64,000 nucleotides of DNA. Source: CAZWAP01 sp964632005 (GTDB lineage Bacteria; Planctomycetota; Phycisphaerae; Sedimentisphaerales; Anaerobacaceae). The notes beneath the pieces were generated by a model, which saw nothing but the letters and a program-made list of their open reading frames with translations, was not told the origin of the DNA and searched no databases. Location of the stretch: contig CAZWAP010000005.1 of NCBI GenBank assembly GCA_964632005.1, positions 1 to 64,000 of the forward strand, read 5' to 3'. The translations under genes were made by a program, and so were the position numbers. This document shows positions 63,188 through 64,000 of the stretch, piece by piece. Within the stretch, counting starts at the first letter, position 1, and every line of letters begins with the position of its first letter.

Positions 63188-63216
63188 TTGAACCTTTGGT
63201 GCTGAAGGTGTATTAT
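63188..63216 (+). promoter_or_regulatory. sigma70-type promoter for the corrinoid-activation gene
   Basis: TTGAAC (63188-63193) and TATTAT (63211-63216) are spaced 17 bp apart, about 50 bp upstream of the gene at 63268. Confidence 0.55.
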
Positions 63217-63267
63217 TGAAGCACTGAACCTGACGTGTTCTGCGGTACATACGTTTTTTGTGACTGA

Positions 63268-63936
63268 ATGGAGCAGGACTTCACAATTCTTGATAATATT
63301 GTCCTGCAGCTGACCGTGCAGGAGGTTCTGCGGCAGTTAGGATATCCGCCGCGGAGCCGAGTTCCTGCGGCGGTGCGCGAGAAGATCCGTCTACAGATTG
63401 CCGAAACGCAGGAGTTGCTGGAACCAAGAGGGGCGTATTTGAGGCTGGGCAAGGCGCCGCAGAAGGGATTTGAGCCTTTCTCCCGGGCCGAGGGCATCGT
63501 TTTGGCGCTGGCCACAATAGGCGATGCCCTCGAGCGTAGGGCAAAGGAATTGGTGGACAGGCAGCAGGGGGCAGCGGGACTGATCGTTGACGCGATTGGA
63601 ACAGTAGCTGTAGAGCGGACGGCTGATTTTCTGGAGAACGAGGTCCGCCAGGACTGCGCACGCTGCGGCTGGGAAGTGAGTCGCCGATATGCACCGGGCT
63701 TCTGCGGGTGGAAAATGGAGGCGCAGAGGGAGATCTTCCGCTGCTTGCCGAACACGCTTGGAGTTGCGCTGACAGGCGGTTGCCTGATGATACCGGAAAA
63801 GTCCCTGACGTTCGTCTGCCTTCTGAGCGGAGATGGAGATTTCAGTGGGATTAGAATCGGGGATTGCGCGAAGTGCAGGCAAGAGGCTTGCCCATATCGG
63901 CTGGAATCGTATGAGGGGAAGGATCAGCGAGAGTAG
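63268..63936 (+). CDS. MetH activation-domain protein (corrinoid reactivation)
   Basis: This 222-residue protein corresponds to the isolated activation (SAM-binding) domain of B12-dependent methionine synthase. The SAM-site motif is SRRYAPGFCGWKMEAQ (about 138-153), matching the RxxPGY signature, and LMIPEKSLTFVC follows. Extra cysteines (Cys130, Cys133 and a CAKCRQEACPY cluster at 200-210) are unusual and might bind metal or an Fe-S centre. Free-standing members of this family often sit with corrinoid methyltransferases. It opens what looks like a plus-strand operon running past the window end. Partner corrinoid protein and methylation acceptor are expected next but not seen. Confidence 0.82.
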   Translation: MEQDFTILDNIVLQLTVQEVLRQLGYPPRSRVPAAVREKIRLQIAETQELLEPRGAYLRLGKAPQKGFEPFSRAEGIVLALATIGDALERRAKELVDRQQGAAGLIVDAIGTVAVERTADFLENEVRQDCARCGWEVSRRYAPGFCGWKMEAQREIFRCLPNTLGVALTGGCLMIPEKSLTFVCLLSGDGDFSGIRIGDCAKCRQEACPYRLESYEGKDQRE

Positions 63937-64000
63937 GGCGTTATCGCAATGCAACGTTGACAGCGAGGCGACAATCAGGTAAGCCCAAGTGGGTAAGAAC
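63937..64000. other. Window edge downstream of the corrinoid-activation gene
   Basis: These 64 bases contain no complete gene. The following gene, if any, starts beyond the window. Confidence 0.3.

Noticed and set aside
62999..63267. Cobalamin riboswitch upstream of the corrinoid-related genes
   Set aside because: No B12-box core or surrounding helices could be recognised in this gap or in 54009-54486. A covariance-model search would be needed to exclude a divergent form.
1..64000. CRISPR arrays, insertion sequences, prophage genes, rRNA
   Set aside because: No repeated direct units, transposase, integrase or phage proteins, and no rRNA sequence, were seen on reading the window.

Overview
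The window reads as a GC-rich bacterial chromosome segment, most likely from an anaerobic planctomycete of the Phycisphaerae type. This is inferred from gene style and content: Tat-exported sulfatase and GH10 xylanase, a short pyruvate kinase, SPFH protein triplets, aldehyde:ferredoxin oxidoreductase and corrinoid methyltransferase homologues. There is no rRNA to confirm it. The only RNA gene seen is a tRNA-Gln. No insertion sequence, prophage or CRISPR array was seen.

Layout. 0.2-14.9 kb: an ArgA-type acetyltransferase, ABC-2 export components, three linked SPFH (stomatin/HflK/HflC-like) membrane proteins, a P1B-type metal ATPase, an ABC exporter pair with a conserved-looking membrane protein of unknown function, and a UvrD/PcrA helicase. 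15-18 kb: exported GH10 xylanase and sulfatase. 18-26 kb: pgi, manC, ruvX, the classical rpsO-pnp pair, and a histidine kinase/sigma-54 activator pair. 26-32 kb, minus strand: hom, an apgM-like probable homoserine kinase, lysC, a secreted nuclease and a C-domain-less pyruvate kinase. 32-36.5 kb: an exported protein of unknown function and a two-gene TAXI-TRAP importer. 36.6-40.6 kb, minus strand: a CoA-transferase/GNAT fusion and an ADP-forming acyl-CoA synthetase. 40.8-45.1 kb: polA, xth, tRNA-Gln. 45.5-47.2 kb: gpmI behind a near-consensus promoter.

47.3-64 kb is the most interesting part. A complete 2-aminoethylphosphonate (2-AEP) breakdown route (PhnW transaminase, PhnX phosphonatase, CoA-acylating-type aldehyde dehydrogenase) is interleaved with two MtmB-family (monomethylamine methyltransferase) homologues that carry Gly or Ile where archaeal MtmB has pyrrolysine. 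There is also an MttB-family homologue, an organophosphate-type MFS carrier, an iron alcohol dehydrogenase, an aldehyde:ferredoxin oxidoreductase, and a corrinoid-reactivation (MetH activation domain) protein at the edge. My hypothesis is an anaerobic corrinoid-dependent pathway that strips N-methyl groups from N-methylated 2-AEP (or a related N-methylated phosphonate). The freed 2-AEP would then pass through PhnW and PhnX to phosphate plus acetaldehyde, then acetyl-CoA, and finally acetate plus ATP through the ADP-forming synthetase encoded nearby. The corrinoid protein and the methyl-corrinoid:cofactor methyltransferase needed for this are not in the window and would be expected just beyond base 64000. 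The substrate is inferred, not shown.

Start codons were chosen by Shine-Dalgarno spacing and family N-termini. Promoters are matches to -35/-10 boxes read by eye and are predictions only.
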